NCBI RefSeq assembly: GCF_028705895.1
Contig: NZ_JAQWCQ010000001.1
Coordinates: 114,216-178,215, forward strand
DNA: 64,000 bases
Origin: Massilibacteroides sp.
GTDB taxonomy: Bacteria; Bacteroidota; Bacteroidia; Bacteroidales; Tannerellaceae
Direction: 5' to 3'
Both the position numbers and the translations under genes were made by a program. Position 1 is the first letter of the stretch. Each line of letters opens with the position of its first letter. Positions 63,959 through 64,000 of this stretch are shown here, piece after piece. The notes beneath the pieces were generated by a model that saw only the letters and a program-made list of their open reading frames with translations, ran no database searches and had not been told where the DNA came from.

Positions 63959-64000
63959 ATTGTCTGTTTGGAGGGTCGTTTATACCGTTTGAAGGTTTCC

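Overview
The window is about 64 kb of a Bacteroidota chromosome, most likely of the order Bacteroidales. I base this on three SusC/SusD outer-membrane loci with ECF sigma and FecR anti-sigma genes, promoter -7 boxes of the Bacteroidota type TAnnTTTG, near absence of Shine-Dalgarno sequences, DUF1573, GLPGLI and 6-bladed propeller lipoproteins, and a modest G+C content. Genus cannot be fixed from the window; a Parabacteroides/Dysgonomonas-like gut or anaerobic lineage is a guess.

Layout. (1) 1-1.3 kb: a leader with inverted repeats, the last codons of a lost susD gene, and an exported ADP-ribose/CDP-alcohol type phosphoesterase. (2) 1.3-12.3 kb: trpS, then on the minus strand meaB with two DUF1573 genes, a giant alpha-2-macroglobulin-like protein and a helical protein of unknown function. 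(3) 12.5-17.1 kb: a four-gene ribose/nucleoside scavenging operon (ribokinase, ADP-ribosylglycohydrolase, nucleoside hydrolase, GRP sugar transporter), resembling the rus locus of Bacteroides thetaiotaomicron, facing folA and thyA. (4) 18.5-27.2 kb: SusCD locus 1 on the plus strand, ending in an isomerase-phosphodiesterase fusion lipoprotein. It carries two coding lesions: an amber codon at codon 5 of the sigma factor and a one-base frameshift in susC. (5) 27.2-37.1 kb: SusCD locus 2, mostly on the minus strand, with a MocA-type oxidoreductase and a TIM-barrel isomerase; its sigma gene points the opposite way. (6) 37.2-50.2 kb: SusCD locus 3 on the minus strand, with two tandem GH51-type arabinofuranosidase paralogues, an MFS transporter and an FAD oxidoreductase, hence probably an arabinose-containing substrate. 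(7) 50.3-56 kb: an outer-membrane beta-barrel/GLPGLI pair divergent from a histidine kinase/response regulator pair. (8) 56-64 kb: galM, a propeller lipoprotein, valS, a Tat-exported isomerase-like protein, two proteins of unknown function and tRNA-Thr(CGT).

How they work together. Each SusCD locus binds and imports oligosaccharide through the outer membrane, with FecR relaying TonB-receptor occupancy to its ECF sigma factor; periplasmic enzymes then process the sugar for an inner-membrane carrier. The most notable non-coding signals are a probable antisense small RNA between fecR and susC of locus 3, three identical 14-bp direct repeats at an exact 22-bp period between sigma and fecR of the same locus, and a duplicated inverted-repeat leader whose palindrome is conserved by compensatory change.
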